A stretch of DNA of 64,000 nucleotides from CALGDE01 sp964655355 (lineage in GTDB: Bacteria; Cyanobacteriota; Cyanobacteriia; CACIAM-69d), in NCBI GenBank assembly GCA_964655355.1, contig CAZZMD010000006.1, forward strand, positions 1 to 64,000. Reading direction: 5' to 3'. Both the position numbers and the translations under genes were made by a program. This document shows positions 44,731-53,176 of the stretch, piece after piece. A model generated the notes under the pieces. The model was given only the letters and a program-made list of their open reading frames with translations, had not been told where the DNA came from and searched no databases. Every line of letters begins with the position of its first letter. Position 1 is the stretch's first letter.

Positions 44731-46227
44731 ATGAGTAACCCTGTCCAACCCCAATCTCCCCCCAGCACAACCCCGTCCTACATTGTGCCGGAGCAGATGT
44801 TTGCCCTCATTGACAGTGTTCTTCCCTTCGAAGTTTGTCTGTATCACCAGGTTCTCCCCCTCTCAGTGCGCGAGAACATCCTCTATCTGGGTGCTGTTCA
44901 TCCCGATGAATCAGAAGGACTGAAATACGTGCAGGCACTCCTCGCCCACACGTCCTACAAGATCACCATCAAACCCATCTCCGCCACCACCCAGCAACAT
45001 TACCTCTCGGCCTTCCTCAGCTACGATCGCCAACTGAAGGAAGCGGGGCAGGATCTCATTGAACAAGGGGCCCAGGTGGCGTTGGCCCAGGAGGTCAGTG
45101 CCGGGGAGCCCTTGGATGAGTTCGACAGCAACACCATTCCCGATGCGCAGCGGGCCGAATTGTTAAAACAGCAGGGTCAAGCTGCCGGTAGCGCCAATGG
45201 AGATGCCGAGGGAGACGACGAGGAAGACGAGGGGCTCATCACCCCCGGACTAGACGATACGGTCGCCATTCCGGTCCAGACCACGGGTGATGCAGGCGAG
45301 CCCTTGGATGCAACCGTTGGGATCGATCTCGCCGCGATCGCCAATAATCAGCCCATGTCGCCCTCCTCCGAAGCCGATCCCGCCGTTACTCCCGACCTTG
45401 CAGATTCTGGGGCTGATAATTTCGACGATTCTGTCAGCGCTGACCCCCTGGACACGGACAACCCCGACGACTTTGCCCAGGAATTTGAAGCGGCCCTGGC
45501 GGCGGAAGACATTCCCCAATCCCGATTTAGCATCGAGCAAGCCGCCAACAGCACGCTTCTCTCTGCCCCGAGCATCATTACGTCCCATTCCGTTAGCCTT
45601 CCCCCCAGTAAGCCGAATCCCCCCACCCTTGCCCTGGACCAGGCCGCAGACTTAGACAACCTGGCCCCGGAAGAGATGGGCAATTTACCGCCACGGGCCT
45701 TAACCCAAGCCCTCCTCCAACGGTCCATTGTTCAGGGCATTGGTCGACTCTTCCTAGAGCGTCACCAGGACCACGGGCGCATTCTCTGTAGCCAAGACGG
45801 CGTCCTCGAGGCCGTGCTCGACCCCATTGCCCTCCCCAATTTCCAAGGGGTTATTAATGAGCTAAAGCTCTTGGCGGAGGTGCCGCTACTCCAGGTGGAG
45901 CGGGCAAAGCAGGTGGATGTGGAGCGGATGCACGACGAGGAATTATTACTGTTCCGGCTGCGATTGACCCCAGGCATCCACGGGGAAGAGGCAACTCTCC
46001 AGGTGCTACGGGGGGCGGCGCTGAAATTTTATCAACAGCAACAGCTCAGTAAGCTAGGGCAAAATGCCCTGACCCTGGCACGACGATTGCAACATCAGGT
46101 CGCGGAAATCGAAGCCCGCAGCCGCTTATTGCCAGGGGCGGGGGCGGAATCCTTCCCGTCGGTGCCCGAGCTGCGGCAACTGATTCGCTACATTGCCACC
46201 ACTCTGGATCACCTGTACTACCCTTAA
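44731..46227 (+). CDS. PilB/GspE-like N-terminal domain protein lacking the ATPase
   Basis: A 498-residue soluble protein. Residues about 18-115 resemble the GspE/PilB N-terminal (MshEN-like) domain: EQMFALIDSVLPFEVCLYHQ, LGAVHPDESEGLKYVQALL, then SYKITIKPISA. A very acidic, disordered linker (about 120-325; GDDEEDE, repeated DxD) follows. Residues about 335-470 recall the N2 domain of PilB (LLQRSIVQGIGRLFLE; RILCSQDGVLEAVLD; FRLRLTPGIHGEEATLQVLRG). No Walker A, Asp box or tetracysteine region exists, so it cannot be a motor ATPase. It may be a regulator or adaptor of type IV pili; MshEN domains of related ATPases bind c-di-GMP. The family call is moderate and the function inferred. Confidence 0.6.
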   Translation: MSNPVQPQSPPSTTPSYIVPEQMFALIDSVLPFEVCLYHQVLPLSVRENILYLGAVHPDESEGLKYVQALLAHTSYKITIKPISATTQQHYLSAFLSYDRQLKEAGQDLIEQGAQVALAQEVSAGEPLDEFDSNTIPDAQRAELLKQQGQAAGSANGDAEGDDEEDEGLITPGLDDTVAIPVQTTGDAGEPLDATVGIDLAAIANNQPMSPSSEADPAVTPDLADSGADNFDDSVSADPLDTDNPDDFAQEFEAALAAEDIPQSRFSIEQAANSTLLSAPSIITSHSVSLPPSKPNPPTLALDQAADLDNLAPEEMGNLPPRALTQALLQRSIVQGIGRLFLERHQDHGRILCSQDGVLEAVLDPIALPNFQGVINELKLLAEVPLLQVERAKQVDVERMHDEELLLFRLRLTPGIHGEEATLQVLRGAALKFYQQQQLSKLGQNALTLARRLQHQVAEIEARSRLLPGAGAESFPSVPELRQLIRYIATTLDHLYYP

Positions 46228-46308
46228 GGGGAATTCGGTGCCAAATCGGCGCTGAGTCGTTGCTAAGCCAGTGCTAAGTCAGTGCCATAACAGTTGAGGT
46301 CAACGGTA

Positions 46309-47061
46309 ATGCCACTCGGATCGTTTGCGCGTCGATGTCTTGCATTGGGTGCATTGGGTGTTGCCCTAGCGGGCAATGGGTTTGGCGGGGCGTTAGAGGC
46401 GATCGCCCTCCCCCCGGAGCAAGTGGAACAAATTCTCGGCAATTTCCCTGTTTTTGTGGTGACCGACGAAGAAGGGGCCCCCCTCTTGCAGGAGCAGGAA
46501 AACCAAACCGTCATCGGTGCCTTTATCAATCCTGAGGACGCTGAATCATTTTTAGAGAGGCTCAAAGCAAGGAATCCCGAGCTAGGCAATCAACTGCGAG
46601 TATCGGCCAGTACCTTGGGGATTGTTTATGCCGAGGGTCGGAGAACTGATGGCACCGACGATGACATCGATGTGGCTTATATTCCCTCGGACGATCCAGT
46701 CGAGCAGGCTCAGCAAATACTGAATTCAGACGATTTCATCGGGGTTCCCCTATTTTTTGCCAGCGTTCAATTCGACGGGCAAGAACGCTATTTCGCCCTC
46801 ACCCGCCCGGAAACGGGACAAACGATCATCCCTCACTTTTTTGACAGGGAGCCCCTTGAAGATTCGATCGCCCAGGTGCAGGAAAAGAACCCTGAGCTGA
46901 CAGAGCCCGGGGCAACCACAATTCGAGTCCTCTCCCTCGAAGGCATCATTCAAATGTTGGAGAAGGAGGATGGACCTCACTTCGAGTATTTTTACTTCGT
47001 TCCGTCCCAGGCGTCTCTGGACTATGCGGATCGCCTTCGCCAGCAAGCCCAACCTCAATAA
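46309..47061 (+). CDS. Tic22-like family protein, first copy
   Basis: A 250-residue exported protein starting at ATG 46309 with GAGG 9 nt upstream. The signal peptide (RRCLALGALGVALAGNGFGGALEA) ends near residue 27. The mature part follows the Tic22 pattern of two related halves: VPVF/FPVFVVTDEEGAPLL with VIGAFINPEDAESFLERLKA, then IDVAYIPSD, GVPLFFA, IIPHFFDREPLEDSI and VLSLEGIIQML. Cyanobacterial Tic22 is located in the periplasm/thylakoid lumen and is linked to outer-membrane biogenesis. It is followed by a paralogue after 114 nt, with similar upstream sequence, evidence of tandem duplication. Confidence 0.75.
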   Translation: MPLGSFARRCLALGALGVALAGNGFGGALEAIALPPEQVEQILGNFPVFVVTDEEGAPLLQEQENQTVIGAFINPEDAESFLERLKARNPELGNQLRVSASTLGIVYAEGRRTDGTDDDIDVAYIPSDDPVEQAQQILNSDDFIGVPLFFASVQFDGQERYFALTRPETGQTIIPHFFDREPLEDSIAQVQEKNPELTEPGATTIRVLSLEGIIQMLEKEDGPHFEYFYFVPSQASLDYADRLRQQAQPQ

Positions 47062-47175
47062 AGGGTTCCGAGTATTGCCACGCCCTAAGATCATTAACCC
47101 TTGGTACTATCCTTGGAGGCGATTTGGTGCCAGGCTAATGCTAAGTCGATGCCACAACAGTTGAGGTCAGCGTTA

Positions 47176-47988
47176 ATGTCATTCCGATCCTTTGCCCGTT
47201 CTTTCGCCCGCCAATGGCTTGCAGTCGGTGCGGTTGGGATTACCCTAATGGGCAGTGGATTGGGGGGAGCACCAGAGGCGATCGCCCAAACCCAGGAGGA
47301 CGCTCCACAAGAGGACGTTTCCCAAGAAGACGAGACACAGGAAGACAATACCCAGGAAGACGCTGCACGAATTCGGCGAACCGCGGAAATTCTCAATAGT
47401 GTCCCGGTTTTTGTGGTGACCAACACAGAGGGGATCCCCCTGGTCAGGGAACGGGAGGATCAAGCCATCACGGGTGCTTTTATCAATCGTGTCGATGCCG
47501 AATCATTTTTGCAGACGCTCACACAAGATAATCCCGAGCTGGGAGAGCAACTGCAAGTGACGCTCACGCCCCTGGGGGCTCTTTATGTCGCAGATTTGCA
47601 GAATAACGCCAGCGAGGGAGGGTTCGACGTGGCCTACATTCCCGCCAAGACCCAAGTCGAACTGGCCTTAGCAATGCCCAACTCAGGGGAATTTCGTGGG
47701 GTACCCCTGTTCTTTCTCGCCGATTCCCAAGGCAATCTGGTAACCATCCAACGGGAGGGAAAGGGGGAGATTCCTTACTTTTTTGAGAAGGCTGTCGCAG
47801 AAACATTGGTCGCCAGACTCGTAGAGAGCGATCCTGCGTTGGCAAACGACGTTGAACTTAGGGTGACTGCCCTAGAGCAGGTAATGGCAATCCTTCAGGA
47901 ACCGGATGGGGATCAATTGGGGGATCTGATTCTCCTTGTGCCCCCCCAGGCTTCCGTGGAAGAACTCCGTCGCCAGCTCGATCAGTAG
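47176..47988 (+). CDS. Tic22-like family protein, second copy with QED repeats
   Basis: A 270-residue paralogue of the preceding gene. It starts at ATG 47176, again with GAGG 9 nt upstream. Signal peptide with RQWLAVGAVGITLMGSGLGG, then a unique insert of five QEDxx units (residues about 40-62) before the Tic22 body: VPVFVVTNTEGIPLV, ITGAFINRVDAESFL, VAYIPAKTQVELA, RGVPLFFLAD, IPYFFEKAVAETLV and a C-terminal LILLVPPQASVEELRRQL. The insert is the main difference from copy one and is highly acidic. It ends 39 nt before the convergent P450 gene. Confidence 0.76.
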   Translation: MSFRSFARSFARQWLAVGAVGITLMGSGLGGAPEAIAQTQEDAPQEDVSQEDETQEDNTQEDAARIRRTAEILNSVPVFVVTNTEGIPLVREREDQAITGAFINRVDAESFLQTLTQDNPELGEQLQVTLTPLGALYVADLQNNASEGGFDVAYIPAKTQVELALAMPNSGEFRGVPLFFLADSQGNLVTIQREGKGEIPYFFEKAVAETLVARLVESDPALANDVELRVTALEQVMAILQEPDGDQLGDLILLVPPQASVEELRRQLDQ

Positions 47989-48027
47989 CCGCCAGTTTTC
48001 CCATCGCTTTCCTCGCTACAACCGCTC

Positions 48028-49386
48028 CTACAACCGCCCCGTAAACTTCATCTTCACCCCGCCCTTTTGGCCGAGGGTGACGCCCCGCCGTTGGGGTTGT
48101 ACGGGTCCCGGTTCATCCAGGGCAAATTCCCCCTGTTTGATCCAAGTCCCCAGGGCGATCGCCAACTCCGCCATGGCCAGCGCCGCCCCCACACATCGCC
48201 GACTGCCCCCCCCAAAGGGCATAAACTCCGTAGGGCTAAATTGTCGCTCTAGGAATCGCTCCGGGCGGAAAGTCTTGGGATCGGGATAAAGATCCTCCCG
48301 CTGATGCACCAGATAAATGCAGCCGAGAATAATCTCCCCCGGCGTCATCTGATAACCGTCCATCACAAAAGATTTCTCGACATAGCGAGGGAAGGTGACC
48401 ATCGCCACGGGATATAGCCGTAGGGTTTCGTTGCACACCGCATTGAGATAGGGCAACTTGAGCATCTCCAACGGAGAGGCATCGTCCGGTAGGGTATTCA
48501 GCTCGTCCCGCAGCTTCTCCAAACATCCCGGCTGGTGGTGAATCCAGTACATCGCCCACGCCATGGCGGTGGCGGTGGTTTCATGCCCCGCAAATAACAG
48601 GGTGAGCAACTCATCCCGCAGCTCCACATCGGTCATGGGGTTGCCGTCCTCATCCTGCGCCGCCATCAACAGACTCAAAATATCCTCGCGATCGCCCAGG
48701 CCCGTTTCCCGACGATCTGCAATCTCGGAATAGATCAAGCGATCCAGCTCCTCCCGCGCCCGTTCAAACTTGCCCCAGGGTCCCCAAGACTGTTGCAAAA
48801 CGGGGAAAAATAGAAAGCTGGCGCGGGAGGGTTCGGCCACCATATCCACCATTTCCGCCAACAGGGGACGCATGGCGCTACAACAGCGATCGCCCGCCTT
48901 CACCCCAAACACCGTTTCCATAATGATTTGCAGGGTCAAATCCTGGGTGACGTGACGGGCAACAAAAGGCTGACCCGGCTGCCATTGGTCAAAAATATCC
49001 TGGGCGATTCGCTGGATGGCCCCCCCATAAGACCGCAGGCGATCGCCATGGAACGGGGGCATAATTAACTTCCGCTGGCGTCGATGGGCCGCCCCTTCCA
49101 ACAGCAACAGCGATTGATCCCCCACCAGCGGCTGCACCAGGGTATTAAACTTCCCCGGCGTGGACAACTCTGCCCCATCCCGCGCATACAACTCTTTGAT
49201 GTGGTTAGGGTGGGACACAAACACCAGGCGGTCATAGCCCGTCCCCAAACTATTCAGCACAAACATATCGCCGTAGCGATCGCAGTGGCTGTCCATCAGG
49301 CCCAGCGGATTGATGACCCAATACAGGGTTTGCCAAAGACCGGGAGAAGTCGGACCAGGAATCGGCTTGGCAGCAGTGGCAATCAT
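48028..49386 (-). CDS. Cytochrome P450 (CYP110-like), second of a tandem pair
   Basis: A 452-residue P450 with a Pro-rich N-terminus (IPGPTSPGLWQTL) and no clear membrane anchor. The I-helix oxygen-binding motif is AGHETTATAMAW, the K-helix ExxR is ETLRLYP, the PERF block is FRPERFLERQFSPTEFMPFGG, and the heme loop FGGGSRRCVG has Cys398. The text fits the cyanobacterial CYP110 family, implicated in fatty-acid or alkane hydroxylation, with substrate here unknown. No redox partner gene is adjacent. It lies downstream of a very similar P450 with 117 nt between. Confidence 0.92.
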   Translation of the reverse strand: MIATAAKPIPGPTSPGLWQTLYWVINPLGLMDSHCDRYGDMFVLNSLGTGYDRLVFVSHPNHIKELYARDGAELSTPGKFNTLVQPLVGDQSLLLLEGAAHRRQRKLIMPPFHGDRLRSYGGAIQRIAQDIFDQWQPGQPFVARHVTQDLTLQIIMETVFGVKAGDRCCSAMRPLLAEMVDMVAEPSRASFLFFPVLQQSWGPWGKFERAREELDRLIYSEIADRRETGLGDREDILSLLMAAQDEDGNPMTDVELRDELLTLLFAGHETTATAMAWAMYWIHHQPGCLEKLRDELNTLPDDASPLEMLKLPYLNAVCNETLRLYPVAMVTFPRYVEKSFVMDGYQMTPGEIILGCIYLVHQREDLYPDPKTFRPERFLERQFSPTEFMPFGGGSRRCVGAALAMAELAIALGTWIKQGEFALDEPGPVQPQRRGVTLGQKGGVKMKFTGRL

Positions 49387-49460
49387 GGCGATATCTCAAC
49401 AGTGACGGGCAGAAAGCTACTTTAATTTTAGAAGATTCCCCTAGGTGAAGTCGGCGCACC

Positions 49461-49499
49461 AGAGCGGCTCACCAAAGCAGCTCACCAGAGCGGCTTACC
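49461..49499. repeat. Three 13-bp direct repeats between the P450 genes
   Basis: AGAGCGGCTCACC (49461-49473), AAAGCAGCTCACC (49474-49486) and AGAGCGGCTTACC (49487-49499) follow each other without gap, differing by one or two bases. They occupy the short gap between the two P450 genes. Origin by slipped replication is likely; a role in transcript processing is only a possibility. Confidence 0.8.
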
Positions 49500-49503
49500 A
49501 GAC

Positions 49504-50892
49504 TTAAGGGCTGGCAGCGGGCAATGGTCCTCGCAGCCCTAAAAATTTCAGTTTTACGCCCCCTTTCGGTCCCAAGGTGACGCCCCGCCGTTGGGGTTTG
49601 ACCGGCCCCGATTCATTCAGGGCAAAATTGCCGTATTTCACCCACGTAGCCAGGGCGATCGCCAACTCCGCCATCGCCAGCGCCGACCCAATACACCGCC
49701 GACTGCCCCCCCCAAAGGGCATAAACTCCGTAGGGCTAAATTGTCGCTCAAGGAAACGCTCAGGCCGGAAGGTACGAGAGTCGGGGTAAACATCCGGGTG
49801 ATGGTGCACCAGGTAAATGCTCCCCATAAGGACTAATCCATCCCCAATGTGATAGCCCCCCAGGGTGAAGGACTGTTCAACCAAGCGGGGGAAAAGCACC
49901 ATACCGACGGGGTAAATGCGCAGGGTTTCATTACAAACCGCCATTAAATAGGGCAATTTCAACAGGTCCATCGGCGGCGTCTCATCCGGGAGCGCATCCA
50001 GTTCCGCCCGCAGCTTAGCCAGGCAATGGGGATTGGCATGGAGCCAATACATCCCCCAAGCGATCGCCGTGGCGGTGGTTTCATGACCTGCAAACAGCAA
50101 CGTCATCAATTCATCCCGCAGTTCTCCATCGGTCAAGGGCTGCCCCTGTTCGTCCCGCGTGGCCAACAGCAAACTCAAAATATCCTGGCGATCGCCGGCA
50201 GAATCATCCGCACCATCCCCAACCATCGCCCGTCGGTCGGCCAACTCCTGATAGATCAACCGATCCAAGGCCGCCCGCGATCGCTCGAAATCCCCCCACG
50301 GTCCCCAGGATCGTTGCAAGGTCGGAAAAAACAAAAACATGGCCCGCGCTGGCGTGGCGGTCATCCCCGTCATTTCCCCCATCAGCGGCCCCATAGCGGT
50401 GTAGCGATCGCCCCCCCGCAATCCAAAAACCGTTTCCATAATCACCCGCAGGGTAAGCTCCTGCGCGGCATCACGGGCGATCAGGCGCTGGCCCGGCTGC
50501 CATTGTTGGAACACATCCTGGGCGATCGCCTGAATGGTCGTGCCATAGGATTGGAGGGCCTTGCCATGGAACGGCGGCATCAATAATTTCCGGCGGCGAC
50601 GGTGGAACTCCCCCCCCAGCAATAGCAATGACTGATCCCCCAAAAGGGGCCGCAACAGACTATTGAAACGCCCCGGCGCTGATAATTCCTGGCCATCCCG
50701 CTCAAAAATTTCTCGGATATAGTCCGGGTGCCCAGCAACAATGCCGTTGTCGGTGACGAAACACAGATCCCCCAGGCGATCGCGGCTGCTATCCATCAGG
50801 GACAGGGGGGTCAGCACCCAGCGCAGGGTTTGCAATAGGGCAGGGACATCGGCCGACGGCGGTGGCGGCAACGGAGCAGGGCTGGCAGCCAT
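49504..50892 (-). CDS. Cytochrome P450 (CYP110-like), first of a tandem pair
   Basis: A 462-residue P450 from the ATG at 50892 (a GTG at 50907 is 15 nt upstream; GGGGG lies before the ATG). Motifs: AGHETTATAIAW, ETLRIYP, FRPERFLERQFSPTEFMPFGG and the heme loop FGGGSRRCIG with Cys400. The last 90 residues are nearly identical to the downstream copy, while the first 60 differ. There is an insert with GDGADDSAGDRQD near residues 240-255, at the loop before helix G/I. It is upstream in transcription order and probably drives both genes. Confidence 0.92.
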   Translation of the reverse strand: MAASPAPLPPPPSADVPALLQTLRWVLTPLSLMDSSRDRLGDLCFVTDNGIVAGHPDYIREIFERDGQELSAPGRFNSLLRPLLGDQSLLLLGGEFHRRRRKLLMPPFHGKALQSYGTTIQAIAQDVFQQWQPGQRLIARDAAQELTLRVIMETVFGLRGGDRYTAMGPLMGEMTGMTATPARAMFLFFPTLQRSWGPWGDFERSRAALDRLIYQELADRRAMVGDGADDSAGDRQDILSLLLATRDEQGQPLTDGELRDELMTLLFAGHETTATAIAWGMYWLHANPHCLAKLRAELDALPDETPPMDLLKLPYLMAVCNETLRIYPVGMVLFPRLVEQSFTLGGYHIGDGLVLMGSIYLVHHHPDVYPDSRTFRPERFLERQFSPTEFMPFGGGSRRCIGSALAMAELAIALATWVKYGNFALNESGPVKPQRRGVTLGPKGGVKLKFLGLRGPLPAASP

Positions 50893-51069
50893 GGGTGGAT
50901 CCCCCACAAATATTGAACAAGTTCTGATCCATAATTTTAAAGAGTCCGTTTAGGGTTTCTGGTACCGCAGGACGATTAAAGGAATGTCGCAGCCCCATCG
51001 CGATCGCCTTGTCGCCTAGCCCAAGTCCAGCCCCCTAAGCCCTAAGACCATCCTGTAACTGGGGAAACT

Positions 51070-52554
51070 ATGACCACCGCCGCGCCCACCAAAACCGAAT
51101 ACGAAGTCATCATCGGTCTGGAAACCCACTGTCAATTGGGGACCGACACGAAAATCTTCTCCGACAGCGCCACGGAATTCGGAGCGGATCCCAATACCCA
51201 TATCGACCCGGTGTGCTTGGGACTGCCGGGCACGCTACCGGTGTTGAATAACAAGGTGTTGGAATATGCGGTCAAGGCGGGCTTGGCCCTGAATTGTGCG
51301 ATCGCCCCCTACAGCAAATTTGATCGCAAACAATATTTCTATCCCGACCTGCCGAAAAACTATCAAATTTCCCAATACGACCTGCCCATTGCCGAGCACG
51401 GTCAGATTGAAATCGAACTGGTGGACAAAAAGGGCAACGCCACCCGCAAAACCATCGGCATTACCCGCCTACATATGGAAGAAGACGCGGGCAAACTGGT
51501 CCACGCCGGGACCGATATGTCCGGCTCCGCCTATTCCCTGGTGGACTACAACCGGGCGGGCGTCCCCCTCGCCGAAATCGTCTCCGAGCCCGACCTACGC
51601 TCCGGCGCTGAAGCCGCAGAATATGCCCGGGAACTGCGCCGCATTGTTCGCTATCTGGGCATCTGCGACGGCAATATGCAGGAGGGTTCCCTGCGCTGCG
51701 ATGTCAACATCTCCATACGCCCCGTAGGTCAAAAGGAATTTGGCACCAAGGTGGAGATCAAAAACATGAACTCCTTCAATGCCATCCAACGGGCGATCGA
51801 CTACGAAATTGAACGGCAAATCGACGCCCTGGAAACCGGCAACGACACCATCGTCCAGGAAACTCGCCTCTGGGATGAGGGCGGCCAGCGCACCATCTCC
51901 ATGCGCTCTAAAGAAGGATCCAGCGACTATCGCTACTTCCCCGAGCCGGATTTAACCCCCATCGAAGTCTCCATTGAGCAACGGGATGCCTGGGCCGCCG
52001 AGCTGCCGGAATTACCCGCCGCCAAGCGCGATCGCTACCAAACGGAGCTGGGGCTATCCGCCTATGACGCCAACGTACTGGTGGACGATCGCACCACCGC
52101 CGAGTTTTTTGAGGCCGCCGTCGCCGCCGGGGCCGATGCCAAGCTGGCCGCTAACTGGGTGCAGGGAGATATTGCGGGCTACCTCAAAAACGAAAAGAAA
52201 ACCCTGAACAATATCGCCCTTGATGCCAATGGCCTAGCCGAACTAATTGGTCTAATCACCGACGGCACCATCAGCGGCAAAATCGCCAAGGACATTCTGC
52301 CGGACCTGCTGGAGCAAGGGGGCTCACCCAAGGCATTGGTCGAAGAGCGGGGCTTAGTCCAAATTTCCGACGCCGGTGAATTGGAAGCGATTATCCAAAA
52401 GGCGATCGACGACAACCCCAACCAATTGGAGCAATTCCGCGCCGGTAAGACCAAATTGCGGGGCTTCTTCGTGGGACAGGTCATGAAAGCCACCCAGGGC
52501 AAAGCCGATCCCAAGCTCACCAACCAAATCCTGGGCAAACTCCTGGAAGGGTAA
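51070..52554 (+). CDS. gatB: Asp-tRNA(Asn)/Glu-tRNA(Gln) amidotransferase subunit B
   Basis: GatB, 494 residues, full length. It binds misacylated Glu-tRNA(Gln)/Asp-tRNA(Asn) and, with GatA and GatC, amidates it. Blocks present: YEVIIGLETHCQLGT, DPVCLGLPGTLPVLN, RKQYFYPDLPKNYQISQYD, HMEEDAGKL, DYNRAGVPLAEIVSEPD, DVNISIRP, EIKNMNSF and SRSKEGSSDYRYFPEPDL-like SMRSKEGSSDYRY. The tail domain with helical YqeY-like part is intact. GGGGAAAC lies just before the ATG. Solitary gene. Confidence 0.97.
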   Translation: MTTAAPTKTEYEVIIGLETHCQLGTDTKIFSDSATEFGADPNTHIDPVCLGLPGTLPVLNNKVLEYAVKAGLALNCAIAPYSKFDRKQYFYPDLPKNYQISQYDLPIAEHGQIEIELVDKKGNATRKTIGITRLHMEEDAGKLVHAGTDMSGSAYSLVDYNRAGVPLAEIVSEPDLRSGAEAAEYARELRRIVRYLGICDGNMQEGSLRCDVNISIRPVGQKEFGTKVEIKNMNSFNAIQRAIDYEIERQIDALETGNDTIVQETRLWDEGGQRTISMRSKEGSSDYRYFPEPDLTPIEVSIEQRDAWAAELPELPAAKRDRYQTELGLSAYDANVLVDDRTTAEFFEAAVAAGADAKLAANWVQGDIAGYLKNEKKTLNNIALDANGLAELIGLITDGTISGKIAKDILPDLLEQGGSPKALVEERGLVQISDAGELEAIIQKAIDDNPNQLEQFRAGKTKLRGFFVGQVMKATQGKADPKLTNQILGKLLEG

Positions 52555-52603
52555 GGGCGGCACCCCCCGGAGACGAGGCGATCGCCCCGCCTCCCCTCCG
52601 CCC
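52555..52603 (+). repeat. Nested GC-rich inverted repeat after gatB
   Basis: Outer arms GGGCGG (52555-52560) and CCGCCC (52598-52603) flank an inner hairpin GAGGCG (52575-52580) / CGCCTC (52588-52593) with 7-nt loop. It follows the gatB stop immediately. It has no T-tail, so termination would have to be Rho-like or only partial; it could protect the transcript 3' end. Confidence 0.5.
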
Positions 52604-52906
52604 TATCCCTGAACTTTAGAACGGACAAAGTATTAAATACAACATCAGCAAAATCACTCCTTTCCAACTCATCCCAATGTCGGCTTTCCAGCATTTCCTC
52701 AAGACGGCGATAGGCAACCTTAGGGAAATGCTTATTTTATGGGACTCCGCCCCTCTCAAGCTTAGGATCATCCAATCCATTGCATCAGGTCCCGTGCAGC
52801 GCCCTTGATCCCACCCCCACGCCAAATCAGGGTATTTTCCCGCAACCTCAAGTATCAAAAACAACGATCAATCTCCAGGCTCAGGCAAAAAAAATATTGA
52901 AAGGGG
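52604..52906. other. Intergenic region after gatB, no gene recognised
   Basis: About 300 bases between the gatB hairpin and the candidate small-RNA promoter. No coding frame with a ribosome site, tRNA or repeat was seen. Confidence 0.35.
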
Positions 52907-52995
52907 GTGACACCCCTTAGGGGTCTGATGCTATACTTCGTTCAGTAGATGCACCCTGATGATTGGGAGAGTCCAGTGCGGCTCTCCTTTTTTTT
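52907..52995 (+). ncRNA. Candidate small RNA with its own promoter and terminator
   Basis: A compact transcription unit: -35-like GTGACA at 52907-52912, extended -10 TGCTATACT with TATACT at 52932-52937 (19-nt spacer), a predicted start near 52944, and an intrinsic terminator GGAGAG (52966-52971) / CTCTCC (52982-52987) followed by eight T at 52988-52995. The product would be about 50 nt. ACCCC-TTA-GGGGT, a 13-nt near-palindrome (52912-52924), sits in the promoter spacer and could be an operator. It does not match Yfr1 as I know it. It could instead be a terminated leader of an upstream-driven transcript; argJ has its own promoter downstream. Confidence 0.4.
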
Positions 52996-53125
52996 GTCTA
53001 TTTTTTGCTCCACGGTCTCTTGGCACGGGATAACTAGGATACCCACCCGTTTCAGATTGGTATCTCCGTTTAATAGCCCCCTTTCCCTTGCCCCGATTTA
53101 GGTCCGCGTTGCCTAAACCCAGACT

Positions 53126-53133
53126 GCTATAAT
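53126..53133 (+). promoter_or_regulatory. Extended -10 promoter of argJ
   Basis: The sequence TGCTATAAT, an extended -10 with a perfect TATAAT at 53128-53133, lies 43 nt before the argJ start. No good -35 hexamer is at the right distance, consistent with extended -10 use. The leader would be about 37 nt. Confidence 0.5.
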
Positions 53134-53176
53134 CGCTCCAAAATTTTTGGGTATCTCGGGTACCGGGGACGGAGCT

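Noticed and set aside
44524..44847. Minus-strand frame of 107 residues at the start of the PilB-like gene
   Set aside because: Overlaps the plus-strand gene start, Gly/Arg-rich, no ribosome site.
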